From NCBI RefSeq assembly GCF_005144475.1, contig NZ_SWJZ01000066.1:1-52789 (forward strand): a DNA stretch of 52,789 bases, written 5' to 3'. The notes below the pieces were generated by a model. The model was given only the letters and a program-made list of their open reading frames with translations. It had not been told where the DNA came from and did no database searches. Within the stretch, counting starts at the first letter, position 1; each line of letters opens with the position of its first letter. Both the position numbers and the translations under genes were made by a program. This DNA is from Rhodobacter capsulatus (GTDB taxonomy: Bacteria > Pseudomonadota > Alphaproteobacteria > Rhodobacterales > Rhodobacteraceae). This document shows, in pieces, positions 9,042 through 19,100 of this stretch.

Positions 9042-10355
9042 TCAGTTGGCGGTGATCGCTTTCGACAAGATCGCCGTGCGTTCCGCCGTCTGGTTGGGCA
9101 GAACCGCCGGGGCGGCGCCGCCCGACAGCGCCGAGAGCGCGAAGCGGATCCAGGTCCGCGAGGCCTCGGGGTTGGCGGTGAAGCCGAAGCCCTCGCGCAG
9201 GTGGTGGCCCAGCAGCTCGGCATAGGGTTTCATGTCGGCCGCCGCGAGCGTGGCCAGCGCCACATTCGCCATCACCGCATCATCGGTGCGGTAGCCCTCG
9301 GCCAGGCAGACCCGGCCCGAGACCTGCGTGGCGCTCAGGGTCTTGCCGGAGGCGTCGATCACCTTGCGGATCTCGGCCAGCGTCGCCTCGGGCGGGCGGG
9401 AGGCCGGATCGGCCAGCTTCACCGAAAGCGCGGTTTTCATCTGCCCGCACAGCGAGGTGATCAGCGCCTGTGTCGCCCCGACATCCTTGGCCACCTTTTC
9501 GCCATCGGCGGTGGCGAAGGTGCGGGCGAGGCAGAATTGCTCGTCAAGCGCGAGGCCGGGGTTCGGCATCTGCTCGGCCGTGGCCATGCCGCCGTTGCTG
9601 TTGGTCAGAACGCTGGTCTGGTTGCACAGGTTGTTCATCGAGGCCGCGGGCGGCGACAGATCGCCGAAATCCGGGATCGAATCCTGCGCGGTGATCGCGG
9701 GCGCGGGCGGTGCTGCGGCAGGGGCGGCGAGGGCGGGGGCGGCGGCGGGCGGCACCGGAACCGGCGCCGCGGGCATCTGCGGCTGGGCATAGGGCGTCGC
9801 GGGCGGCTGCGGATAGGGCGCGGCGGGGGCCTGCGGATAGGGCGGCATCGGCGTCGGATAGGGGGCGGCGGGCGCCATCGGGGTGCGCTGATACATCGCC
9901 GGCAGGCCGCGCCGACCATAGGGGTTGGCCGCGGCCAGCTGCGCCGCCTCGGCGGGGTTGAGCCGTTCGCGCGCCATCGCATCTTGCAAGATGACGCGCT
10001 GATCCGCGGTGATCACCCCGTCCTGCATCCGCCCGAGCGTGCCCTGAAAGGTCGCGATCGCGGCGCGGGTGCGCTTGCCCGGGGCGCCATCGACCGGACC
10101 GGCGTCAAAGCCGAAATTGTTCAGCGCCTGCTGCATGTCCTTGTCGGCCTGAATCTCGGCGGCGGGGCGGGAGGGCGCCGCCTTGCGCGGGGTGTGACGC
10201 TGCGCGGGCGGGGCGTTGTTCTGCGCGGCCCCCGCGATCATCGCGCCGATCATCAGACCGGCAATGCCCGCCCCGAGATCATTGGCGGCCGATGCCTGCG
10301 GTGCGAGAGCCACGGAAACTGCCAGGCCGACATTCAAGAACGATGGTCTCTTCAT
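9042..10355 (-). CDS. secreted protein with peptidoglycan-binding-like domain, first gene of srf operon
   Basis: 437 aa with a signal peptide (MKRPSF, hydrophobic core, AQASA cleavage region), then a Gly/Ala/Met hydrophobic stretch that could insert in a membrane. Residues about 60-120 resemble the PG_binding_1 fold (QQALNNFGFDAGPVDGAPGKRTRAAI in two parts, with the GxxDGxxGxxTRAAI pattern). A Pro/Ala/Tyr-rich linker of about 70 aa leads to a C-terminal domain of about 200 aa with several Cys that I do not recognise. The stop is 50 bases before the next gene, so it probably heads the six-gene operon. It could anchor the system to the cell wall. Confidence 0.8.
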   Translation of the reverse strand: MKRPSFLNVGLAVSVALAPQASAANDLGAGIAGLMIGAMIAGAAQNNAPPAQRHTPRKAAPSRPAAEIQADKDMQQALNNFGFDAGPVDGAPGKRTRAAIATFQGTLGRMQDGVITADQRVILQDAMARERLNPAEAAQLAAANPYGRRGLPAMYQRTPMAPAAPYPTPMPPYPQAPAAPYPQPPATPYAQPQMPAAPVPVPPAAAPALAAPAAAPPAPAITAQDSIPDFGDLSPPAASMNNLCNQTSVLTNSNGGMATAEQMPNPGLALDEQFCLARTFATADGEKVAKDVGATQALITSLCGQMKTALSVKLADPASRPPEATLAEIRKVIDASGKTLSATQVSGRVCLAEGYRTDDAVMANVALATLAAADMKPYAELLGHHLREGFGFTANPEASRTWIRFALSALSGGAAPAVLPNQTAERTAILSKAITAN

Positions 10356-10402
10356 TCTTTCCTCGCCGAAATCGGGTGGTCGCGCCGGGAAAACCCCGGC
10401 CG

Positions 10403-10430
10403 CAGGTCATTCATTCACAGGTCATTCATT
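10403..10430. repeat. 13-bp direct repeat CAGGTCATTCATT x2 in srf-operon promoter region
   Basis: Two exact copies (10403-10415 and 10418-10430) start 15 bp apart, 48-75 bp upstream of the operon's first start codon. The whole 10356-10634 spacer is gene-free and is more AT-rich than its surroundings around 10430-10500. The repeat is a candidate operator; no known regulator consensus is recognised. Confidence 0.5.
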
Positions 10431-10634
10431 TTTCGCAAACACGCGCCAAAACCGGCGTTTTACAAAAGATATACAGGCAAAAGGATTCGTGTAAACGGAA
10501 AAGGCAAGGCGGCTCCGGTTTGCGTCACGCCAGTTTTAACCGATTGTCCTGGACGCCGCGGGCCGACATTCACCGCCCGAAATCGGCCTTTCCGCGGCGG
10601 CTCCGGAGAGGGCGCCGGGACGCCGCCCTTGCGG

Positions 10635-13343
10635 TCAGGCGCGCGCCTGCAGCGCCGCCTCGAGGTTGGGCACCTCCCCGGGATCGCAGCCGAAGAACCG
10701 CGCCTCGAAGGCGGATTGCGGCAGCGGCCGTTCGAACAGATAGCCCTGCCCGTAATCGCAGCCCAGCTCGATCAGCGTTTGCAGCGCGGCTTCGGATTCG
10801 ATCCCCTCGGCCAGCGCGACGAAGCCGAATTTCTTCGCCAGACCGATGATCGCCTCGACGATCTGGCGGGCGTCGCCATCGGCCTCGATGCCGCGCACGA
10901 AACTGGCGTCGATCTTCAGCGTCGTCACCGGCATCCGGCGCAGATAGGTCAGGCTGGAATAGCCGGTGCCGAAATCGTCGATCGCCAGCGCGATCCCCAT
11001 CTTGCGCAGCCGCTGCAGCGCCTCCATCGCGCCGGGAATGTCGACGGCCAGCTGATCCTCGGTCAGTTCGATCTGCAGCCCGAAGGGCGGCGCGACATCG
11101 TCCGAGGTCTTCCAGCCCACCCGCACCAGCGCCGCATCGAGCACCTCGGCCCAGTCCTGCGCCGCAAGGCTGGAGGCGGTCTGGTTGATCGACAGCGTCC
11201 AGTCGGCATGGACAAGCCCCGCCCAGCGCCAGCGCGCCTGCACCGCCACCGCCCGGCGCAGCACCATCCGGTCGATCGCGGGCATCAGCCCGGCCTTGGC
11301 CGCCACCGGCAGGAACGCGCCCGGCATCACCAGCCCGTGCCCGGGACGGTTCCAGCGCACCAGCGCCTCGCAGCCGCGCGGCCGCTTGTCATCGAGCGCG
11401 AAGATCGGCTGGAAATGCAGCTCGAATTCGTCGTTTTCCAGCGCGCTGACCAGCGCCACCCGGGTTTCCAGCTCGCGCAGCGCCTCGGCCCCCATCGAGG
11501 GCTCATAGACCATCACCGCCCGGCGGTCCGATTTCGCCGCATACATCGCCAGATCGGAATTGCGCAACAGCGCGTCGCGGCTGTCGCCATGGCGGCCATA
11601 ACAGGCGATCCCCGCCGCGGCCGAGGGCCGGTAATTGTGCAGCCCCGGCAGATCGAGCGGCCGCGCCAGATGATCCAGCAATTCCGCCGCCCGCCGCTGT
11701 GCCGCCGCCTCGTCGGCATTGCCGATCAGCACCACGAATTCATCGCCGCCGATCCGCGCCGCCAGCTCGCCCTCGGTCAGCGCCGCGCGCAGCCGGTCGG
11801 CGATCACCGTCAGCAGCAGATCCCCGGTTTCGTGGCCGAGCGAGTCGTTCACCGACTTGAACTTGTTCAGATCCAGATACATGAGCGCGAAACTTTGCCC
11901 CGCGCGCGAGGCGAAGCCGATCCAGTCGTCGATCCGTTCGGCCAGCAGGCGGCGGTTGGCAAGGCCGGTCAGCTGGTCGAATTGCGCCATGCGCTGGTTG
12001 TCGGCCTGGGTCTGGCGCAGCAGCGTCAGATCGGCCAGCATCGCCACATGGCCCAGATTGGTGCCCGCCGCATCGGTCAGCCGGGTGATCCGCGCCCAGC
12101 AGGTCAGCTGGCGGCCGTCCTGGCCATGCAGCGTCACCTCGCCCTGCCAGCTGCCCTCGGCGCGCGAGAGCGCCTGACGCAGCCAGGAGTCGGTATCGGA
12201 CATCCCGGCCGAAACCCAGCGCGTGCCGGTGCGCGGCATCACCAGCGCATCCAGCAGCACCTCCGGATTGGCGCCAAGGGCGATGCCGCTCATCCGCTCG
12301 AAGGCCGGATTGACCCGCATCACCCGCAGGCCCGGATCGGTGATCACGATCGCATCCGAGGATTGTTCGAACACCCGGTCGGCCAGCCGTTCCACCTCGC
12401 GGGTGCGCAACTCCTCGGTGACGTCGCGGGCGCGGGTGAAGACGCCGATCACCGCGCCGTCGTCGTCGAAGACCGGGCGGCGCTCGGTCAGCAGATGCGC
12501 CGGGCGCGGCGTTCCGGGCTGGCCGTCGCGGGTCCGGGTCGGGCGCAGCACCGTCTCCTCGACGATCTGCGCCATGCGCCGGGCGATCACCCCGGCCTCC
12601 AGCCCGTTCAGATGCCGGGACAGCTTTTCATCCATGAACTGCGACCGCCGCCGCCCCTCGATCTCGGCGGGGATGCGGCCGAAGGGCTGGGCAAAGGCCT
12701 TGTTGGCGATCACCACCCGGCCGTCGGTATCGGTCAGCGCCACCGGGTCGATCGTGCTCTCGATCAGCAGGCGCAACAATTCGGGATTGCCCGCCGAAGT
12801 CCCGGCCTCCAGCGGAAACAGCACCACCCACCAGGTCGCCCGCTCGGTCTCGGGCTTGCCGGGCGCGGCGACGACATGGGCGTGAAAGCTCTGCCGCGGC
12901 CCGTCGACCCGGCCGATCCGCAGCCGCAGCGCCACCGCGGCGGCCGAGGTCGCGGCGGCGGGCTGGACGAAGGCGGCATCCAGCGCCTGGGTCAGCGCCC
13001 GCGCCTGGCTGCGCGACAGCACCGCCCGCAACACGCCCGAGCGCTCGCCGGTGCCGCCATCGCCCAGCACCGCCCGCGCCGCCGGGTTCGCATCGACGAC
13101 GCGCAGCGCATGGGTCAGCTGCAGCACCGGCAGGGGCAGACGGCGCAGCAATTCCCCCGGCAGATGCATCTGTTCGGGGGCGTGATGCAGCGCAAGGTCC
13201 AGCGCCGCCGCCTGTTCCGCACAGCTCACCCGCAGCCGGTCGAGCGCCGCGCGCAGCTCGGCCTGTGCCGCCGCGGGGGTCGTGGCCATCTGCTGCGCCA
13301 GCGCCGTTTCCAGCGCGCAAAGCCGGGCCTCGATCTCGGCCAT
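10635..13343 (-). CDS. PAS-GGDEF-EAL cyclic-di-GMP protein
   Basis: 902 aa. The N-terminal half holds PAS-type sensor modules; the clearest runs from FEQSSDAIVITDPGLRVMRV and is followed by RTGTRWV-type PAS C-cap sequence. The GGDEF domain has RIGGDEF at about 530, intact. The EAL domain has EALVRW at 659 and DDFGTGYSSL, with the expected downstream KID motif. Both diguanylate cyclase and phosphodiesterase motifs are therefore intact; the net activity cannot be read from sequence. No membrane helix is seen, so it is probably cytoplasmic. It is divergent from the chemoreceptor gene, with 362 bp between them. The Shine-Dalgarno at 13343 is weak, so a slightly later start is possible. Confidence 0.92.
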   Translation of the reverse strand: MAEIEARLCALETALAQQMATTPAAAQAELRAALDRLRVSCAEQAAALDLALHHAPEQMHLPGELLRRLPLPVLQLTHALRVVDANPAARAVLGDGGTGERSGVLRAVLSRSQARALTQALDAAFVQPAAATSAAAVALRLRIGRVDGPRQSFHAHVVAAPGKPETERATWWVVLFPLEAGTSAGNPELLRLLIESTIDPVALTDTDGRVVIANKAFAQPFGRIPAEIEGRRRSQFMDEKLSRHLNGLEAGVIARRMAQIVEETVLRPTRTRDGQPGTPRPAHLLTERRPVFDDDGAVIGVFTRARDVTEELRTREVERLADRVFEQSSDAIVITDPGLRVMRVNPAFERMSGIALGANPEVLLDALVMPRTGTRWVSAGMSDTDSWLRQALSRAEGSWQGEVTLHGQDGRQLTCWARITRLTDAAGTNLGHVAMLADLTLLRQTQADNQRMAQFDQLTGLANRRLLAERIDDWIGFASRAGQSFALMYLDLNKFKSVNDSLGHETGDLLLTVIADRLRAALTEGELAARIGGDEFVVLIGNADEAAAQRRAAELLDHLARPLDLPGLHNYRPSAAAGIACYGRHGDSRDALLRNSDLAMYAAKSDRRAVMVYEPSMGAEALRELETRVALVSALENDEFELHFQPIFALDDKRPRGCEALVRWNRPGHGLVMPGAFLPVAAKAGLMPAIDRMVLRRAVAVQARWRWAGLVHADWTLSINQTASSLAAQDWAEVLDAALVRVGWKTSDDVAPPFGLQIELTEDQLAVDIPGAMEALQRLRKMGIALAIDDFGTGYSSLTYLRRMPVTTLKIDASFVRGIEADGDARQIVEAIIGLAKKFGFVALAEGIESEAALQTLIELGCDYGQGYLFERPLPQSAFEARFFGCDPGEVPNLEAALQARA

Positions 13344-13705
13344 GGGGTCGTTGACGGTCTCCGAGGCCGACGGATGCGGACCGGCGGCAAGGCAAAAGGG
13401 GCCTGCCGGGTCAGCCGCGGGCGGTGCAGGGGGCTTTCAATTCATGAAGGGACGCTCCTCGGGCGTCGGCAAAAGCGAGTCGGATGGATATCTTTGTTCC
13501 GCCATGAACGGCAAACCGCGACCATCTGTCAACTTGGCAGTTTTCGGATGCCGACGTTCTTCCCGCAGAAGATGCGCGCCGGGAGCGCGGAAATACCGTC
13601 CTTTCGGCGGTGGTGCATTGCATTTTAGCGAAGAAAACATGGCTTTCTGGCCTTGCGGGCCGCTGTGGCGGAACGAGATTCGCAAAGCGTTAGGAAACCC
13701 CCCTC
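13344..13705. other. gene-free spacer between divergent GGDEF-EAL and chemoreceptor genes
   Basis: No convincing ORF: short reading frames here lack ribosome sites and have poor codon use. It must hold the two divergent promoters. An AGGA at about 13692-13695, 10 bases before the ATG at 13706, is the ribosome site for the chemoreceptor. I see no clear sigma-54 or TTAA-type motif. Confidence 0.6.
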
Positions 13706-16132
13706 ATGCTCCTCCTGGTTGCAAATGGGTGTCTTCAGATGTCGGAAAAAATGCCTCCCCGGACCTCTCTTCCCCGGAACTCGCTGCGCCGCGTGATGGT
13801 GATGACGCTCGGCATGCCGGCCTTTCTGGCGCTGCTGTTCGGGGTCTTCCTGACCGTCGAGCGCTGGGCTGCGCTGGGGGATGCCCGGCAGGTGCAGCGG
13901 CTGATGTCGCTGGCCGAGACGGCCGCGGCCGTGGCGCATGATCAGCAGCTCGAACGCGGCCTGACGAGCCTGTTTCTGAACGGCAAGGATGCGGCGGTGC
14001 CCGGAAAGCTGACCGCACAACGGGCGCTGACCGATGCCGCGCGGGCGGCGCTGATCACCCGGGCCGAGGCGATCGGACTGGACGGGCTGTCGCCGCATGT
14101 GGGCGCGTTGATCGAGGAGCTGCGGGGCGATTTCGAGAAAAGCGCCGCGCTGCGCACCGCGGTCGATGCCCGCACGATCCCCGTCCCCGAGGCGATCGGC
14201 TATTACACCGAAATGAATGACGACGTGCTGCAGCTGGTCGAGGTGGTGGCTGGCGCCAGCACCGATGCCGAGGTCAATGCCCGGATCACCTCCTATGCGG
14301 CCTTCATGACGGCGAAGGAACGCGCCGGGCTGGAAGGCGCGCTGGGCGCGGGGGCGTTCGGCAAGGGGGTTTTCGACACTGCGACGCTGCTGACGATGCG
14401 CGCGATCGGGGCGCAACAGGAGCAGGCCTTGCAGTTCTTCGCCGCTTTCGCCACCGACGAGGATCAGGCGGCGGCGGCAGGGCTGACCGATCTGCCCGCC
14501 TCGGCCGAGCTTTCGCGGATGCGCGAGATCGCCTTCCGCTTCCCCGAGACGCAGGACGCCGGTGGCGTGACCGGAGAGGCCTTCTTCGCCACGGCGACGG
14601 CGCGGATCGCGGCGATGGAGCAGCTCGAGACCGCGATCGGCGCGCATATCGCGGCGGCGGCGGCGGCCCACGCGCAGATGGCGCTGTTCGGCTTTCTCGG
14701 GGTCGGCGCGATCATCGCGGCGGCGCTGCTTCTGTCGATGCTGACCGGGGCGCGGTCGGTGCTGCGCACCGAGGCGGATGTGGGCGCGCTGGTGCGGGCG
14801 GGCGATGCGATGGCGGGGGGGCAGCTTGACGTCCTCCTGCCGCTGCCGCGCCTGCGCGAGACGGCGCAGATGGGCCGCGCGCTTGACAGTTTCCGGGTCA
14901 GCATCCTTGAGGGCCAGGAGATCGCCCGCAAGGCCGAGGCCGACCGCGAGGCGCATCGCCAGGCCGAGGCCGATCGCGAGGCGACGGCGCGGGCGGGCAA
15001 GGAGGCGCGGCTGGCGCGCGAGGCCGAGGCGTCCCGGCGCGAGGCCGAGCGCGACCGGCAGATCGCGGCCGAGATTTCCGCGGTGGTGACGGCCTGTGCC
15101 GAGGGCGATTTCTCGCGCCGGATCCCGCTTGACGACAAGGAGGGCATCCTGGCCCAGATCTGCGCCGGGCTGAACCGGATCGGCGAGATCACCGACGCCG
15201 GGATCGCCGAGGTCAACACCGCGCTGCGCCATCTGGCCGAGGGCGATCTGACCTATCGCATCCGCGACGGTTTCGTCGGGGTCTTTGCCGAGATGGCGCG
15301 CTCGGTGCGGGCGGCGAATGACAGCATCGCCCGGACGGTGCAGGCGATCGAGACGGCCTCGGTGACGATCGACGGATCGAGCAGCGAGATCAGCACCGCC
15401 GCCAATGATCTGGCGCGGCGCAGCGAACAGAATGCGGCGATGCTGGAACAGACCGCCTCGGCGCTGGAGGAGATGTCGGGCTCGATCGGCTCGATGGCGG
15501 GGATCGCCAATGACGCCAAGAACCGCATGCGCGAGATTTCGCGCCGGGCCGAGACCGGCAATGGCATCGCCACCCAGGCGATGGAGGCGATGGACAGCAT
15601 CCGCCAGTCCTCGGAACGCATCGCCGGGGTGTTGCAGGTGATCGACGACATCGCCTTCCAGACCAATCTTCTGGCGCTGAACGCGGGCGTCGAGGCGGCG
15701 CGGGCGGGCGAAAGCGGGCGCGGCTTTGCCGTCGTCGCCTCCGAGGTGCGGGCGCTGGCGCAGCGCTCCTCCGAGGCCTCGCGCGAGATCGCGCAGATCA
15801 TCGGCACGGCGACGCAGGATGTCGGCCGCGGCGTCGAGATGGTCGATCAGACCGCGGGGGCGCTGGGGCAGATCGTCGGCACGATCCGCGAGGCGCTGGA
15901 CCGGATCGAGCATATCGCCGGGGCGGTGGGCGAGACCGAGGTCGGCATCGCCGAGATTTCCAAGGCGACGACGGAACTTGACCGGGTGACGCAGCAGAAT
16001 GCCGCGATGTTCGAGGAAACCAATGCCGCGCTGGGCGCCCTGCGGATCGAGGCCGATGCGCTGGTGGCCAATGTGGCGCAGTTCCGCACCGACAAGAACG
16101 ACCGGCCGGATCTTCGGGGCCGCGCCGCCTGA
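13706..16132 (+). CDS. methyl-accepting chemotaxis protein with NIT sensor domain
   Basis: 808 aa. A first membrane helix (about 35-55) is followed by a NIT-type domain ([12 protein letters not shown], typical of nitrate/nitrite-sensing receptors), a second helix at about 330, a HAMP region and a long Arg/Glu/Ala coiled coil. The signalling domain has the hairpin tip around [19 protein letters not shown], where Gly replaces the more usual Ala. It should report to CheA/CheW. The start at 13706 has AGGA 10 bases upstream; the in-frame ATG at 13739 has no ribosome site but gives a more usual N-terminus. The ligand is inferred from the NIT fold only. It converges on the next gene with a 28-bp gap. 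Confidence 0.9.
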   Translation: MLLLVANGCLQMSEKMPPRTSLPRNSLRRVMVMTLGMPAFLALLFGVFLTVERWAALGDARQVQRLMSLAETAAAVAHDQQLERGLTSLFLNGKDAAVPGKLTAQRALTDAARAALITRAEAIGLDGLSPHVGALIEELRGDFEKSAALRTAVDARTIPVPEAIGYYTEMNDDVLQLVEVVAGASTDAEVNARITSYAAFMTAKERAGLEGALGAGAFGKGVFDTATLLTMRAIGAQQEQALQFFAAFATDEDQAAAAGLTDLPASAELSRMREIAFRFPETQDAGGVTGEAFFATATARIAAMEQLETAIGAHIAAAAAAHAQMALFGFLGVGAIIAAALLLSMLTGARSVLRTEADVGALVRAGDAMAGGQLDVLLPLPRLRETAQMGRALDSFRVSILEGQEIARKAEADREAHRQAEADREATARAGKEARLAREAEASRREAERDRQIAAEISAVVTACAEGDFSRRIPLDDKEGILAQICAGLNRIGEITDAGIAEVNTALRHLAEGDLTYRIRDGFVGVFAEMARSVRAANDSIARTVQAIETASVTIDGSSSEISTAANDLARRSEQNAAMLEQTASALEEMSGSIGSMAGIANDAKNRMREISRRAETGNGIATQAMEAMDSIRQSSERIAGVLQVIDDIAFQTNLLALNAGVEAARAGESGRGFAVVASEVRALAQRSSEASREIAQIIGTATQDVGRGVEMVDQTAGALGQIVGTIREALDRIEHIAGAVGETEVGIAEISKATTELDRVTQQNAAMFEETNAALGALRIEADALVANVAQFRTDKNDRPDLRGRAA

Positions 16133-16160
16133 CGCCGCCCCGGCCGCAGACCGCGGGCGC

Positions 16161-19100
16161 TTACAGCGGGCCGCCGAAGGCAGGGATGCGTTGCCGGGCC
16201 AGATAGTCGCGAAAGGCGGCTTCTTCCAGCGGCGGCGCGAACAGATAGCCCTGCAGGATATCGCAACCCATCTGCCGCAGCGTCTCGGCCTGGGCCATGG
16301 TTTCCACCCCCTCGGCGACGGTGGCGACGCCAAGCGTGCGGGCGATCTGCACGATCTGCCGCACCAGATCGGCCTCGTGCGTGTCGCGGCGCAGCGCCGC
16401 CACGATGCGCCGGTCGATCTTCAGCGCCGCGGGCCGGATCTCCATCAGCCCGAGAATCGAGGTCTGCCCCGAGCCGAAATCGTCGATCTCGATCTCGATC
16501 CCCTCGGCGTGCAGCCGCGCCAGGGTGTCGCGGAAGTTGCTGCCCTCGTCCTGCCAGTCCCCGGTCTCGATCAGTTCCAGCGCCACCCGGGTCCGGCCGC
16601 GCCCGACCCGGCGCACCGCCGCGGGCAGCGCCGGATCGCGCAGCCGCCCGGTGCAGACGTTGAAGCTGATCCGCGGCAGCACGATCCCCGTCGCCTCCAG
16701 CCGCTCCAGCACCGTCGCGGTCTTCTCCATCATCACCCGGTCGATCTCGGCCACGATCCGCAGATCGCGCGCCACCCGCAAAAAGGCGTCCGGCGTCAGC
16801 AGGCCGCGCTCGGGGTTGCGCCAGCGCACCAGAACCTCGACCCCGGCCAGCGTCAGATCCTGCGCCCGCACCTGCGGCTGAAACCAGGGTTCGAATTCGT
16901 CCCTCTCGAAGGCGGCGCTGAACTGCGCCGCCATCAGCCGGTCCAGATGCATCTGCTCGGCCATCGCATGATCGAAAATCTCGACACGGTTGCGCCCCGC
17001 CGTCTTCGCCCGATACAGCGCGGCATCGGCGTAAAGCTGCAGCTCTTCGGCCAGATCGGTGATGTTTTTCGCGATCACCACGCCAAAGGACGCGCTGATC
17101 CGGCAGGGATGACCGCGATAGCGCAAAGGCTCGTCCAGCCCCTTGCGCAGCCGTTCCAGCACGGTGCGGGCCCGCACCTCGGTGCTGCCGGGGGCGAGCA
17201 GCAGGCAGAATTCGTCGCCGCCAAGCCGGGCGGCGAAATCATCCGCCTGCAGGGTGCTGCGCATCAGATCGGCCACCCGCATCAGCACCCGATCGCCCGC
17301 CTCGTGGCCCAGCGTGTCGTTGATCTGCTTGAAATGATCGAGATCGATCTGGATCAGCACGCAATCGCGCGGCCCGCCGACGCCCGCCGCACGCAGCCGG
17401 GCCTCGATGTGGCGGTCGAAATAGCGCCGGTTCGGCAGCCGCGTCAGCCCGTCATGCAGCGCCAGATGTTCGTTTTCGCTCCGCATCCGTTCCGCCAGCG
17501 CATAGGCGCGTTCCAGCTCGGCCTCGCGCAGCACGTCGGGGGTGGCGTCGTAAAGCGCGCCGGTCCAGACCACCGTGCCGTCAGGCTTCGCCTCGGGCAG
17601 CGAGGCCGCCATCAGCCAGATCTGCCCGCGCCCGGGATGGAGGAAGCGGAACCGCATCCGCCAGGGCGTCAGGCTTTCCGCGCTGCGCTGCGTCATCTCC
17701 TCCATCGCGGCGCGATCCTCGGGCACGACCCGCGCCAGCAGGCCGCCGCCGAGCCGGTCGATCCGGGCCCGATCAAGGCCCACAAGCTCGCTGAACCGGC
17801 CGCTCGTATAGGGAAAATCGGCGCGGCCGTCGGGGTGGCGGCGATATTCGAACAGCCCCACCGGCACGATATCGAGGATCGAGGCGATGCGTGCATGCGC
17901 CTGCCGGATTTCCTCGGCGTCGGCGCTGGCCCGGGCCTCCAGCTCCAGCCGCTCGGTGATGTCGAGCGCCTTGCCGAACCAGCGCACCCGGCCATCGGCC
18001 TGAACCGAGGGCGAGGCCCAGAGATTGATCCAGCGCGTGCTGCCGTCGGGCAAAAGCACCCGGTGCCGCGCCTCGACCTGCGACAGCGTCTCGCGCGCGC
18101 GCCGGAAGGCGTCGAAGACCGCGTCGAATTCCGCGGGCGGGATGTTGCGGAACACCGCCGGACCGCCCGCCAGCATCTCGGCCGCGGTGACGCCCAGAAG
18201 CTCGACGAATTTGTGGGTGAAATAGGGGAAGGACACGACGTCGTCGAGGCGCTGCATCTCGAACAGCGCCCCCGGCACGTTCTGCGCGATCGTGTCAAGC
18301 CGCTCATGCGCCAGCCGCAGCTCTTCCAGCGTTTCGGCCAGCCGCGCCTGCATCGCGCTTTGCTCGGTCACGTCCAGCACCGAGCCGTACCAGATCACCG
18401 CGCCATCGGCCTGGCGCACCGGCATCGAGGACAGCTGCATCCGCCGCAGGCCCTTTTGCGGATGCACGAGCCGGTAGAGAACGACAAGCGGCGCCAGGTT
18501 TTCGCGCGAGGTCCGGATCGCGGCGGTCAGGATCGGCGCATCCTCGGGGTGGATGTTGACGGCGGCGGCGGCGCCATCGGCCTCGATCGCGGCGCGGCTG
18601 ACCCCCAGCAGATCGGGCAGCCGGGCGCTGAAATAGGGCAGGTCGATCCGGCCCGAGGGATCTTCGCGGTGTTCGAACAGCGCCCCCGGCGCCTTGTCGG
18701 CGAGCGTGTTCAGCCGGTCGCGCGCGATCCGCGCCGCCTCGGCCGTTTCGGCCAGCCGTTTTTCCGTTTCCTTGCGCGCGGTGATGTCCTGGAAGGCGCC
18801 GCAGATGCGGACCGGCTGGCCGTCCTCGAACTGCGCCTCGCCCAGCGACAGCACCCAGATCCGGGTGCCGTCGGCGCGGATCAGCGGCAGCTCGTACTGC
18901 CAGGAGGTGCCGTCGCGCATCGCCGCCGCCACCGCGGCGGTGACCACCGGGCGGGCCTCGGGGGCGTAGAAGTCGATCGCGCTGTCGAGCGGCGGCGCCG
19001 TGCCGGGCGGCATGCCATGGATCCGGCAGGTCTCGTCGGACCAGTAGATTTCCGCGCTGCGCAGGTCGAGTTCCCAGCAGCCGAAGCCCGCCAGCGCCCC

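Noticed and set aside
8676-13628. Open frame of 1650 codons on the plus strand
   Set aside because: Runs antisense through three or more well-supported genes and gives a His/Gln/Arg-rich product without motifs.
13411-13685. Short minus-strand ORFs in the spacer before the chemoreceptor
   Set aside because: No ribosome sites, low-quality composition, and they occupy the divergent promoter region.
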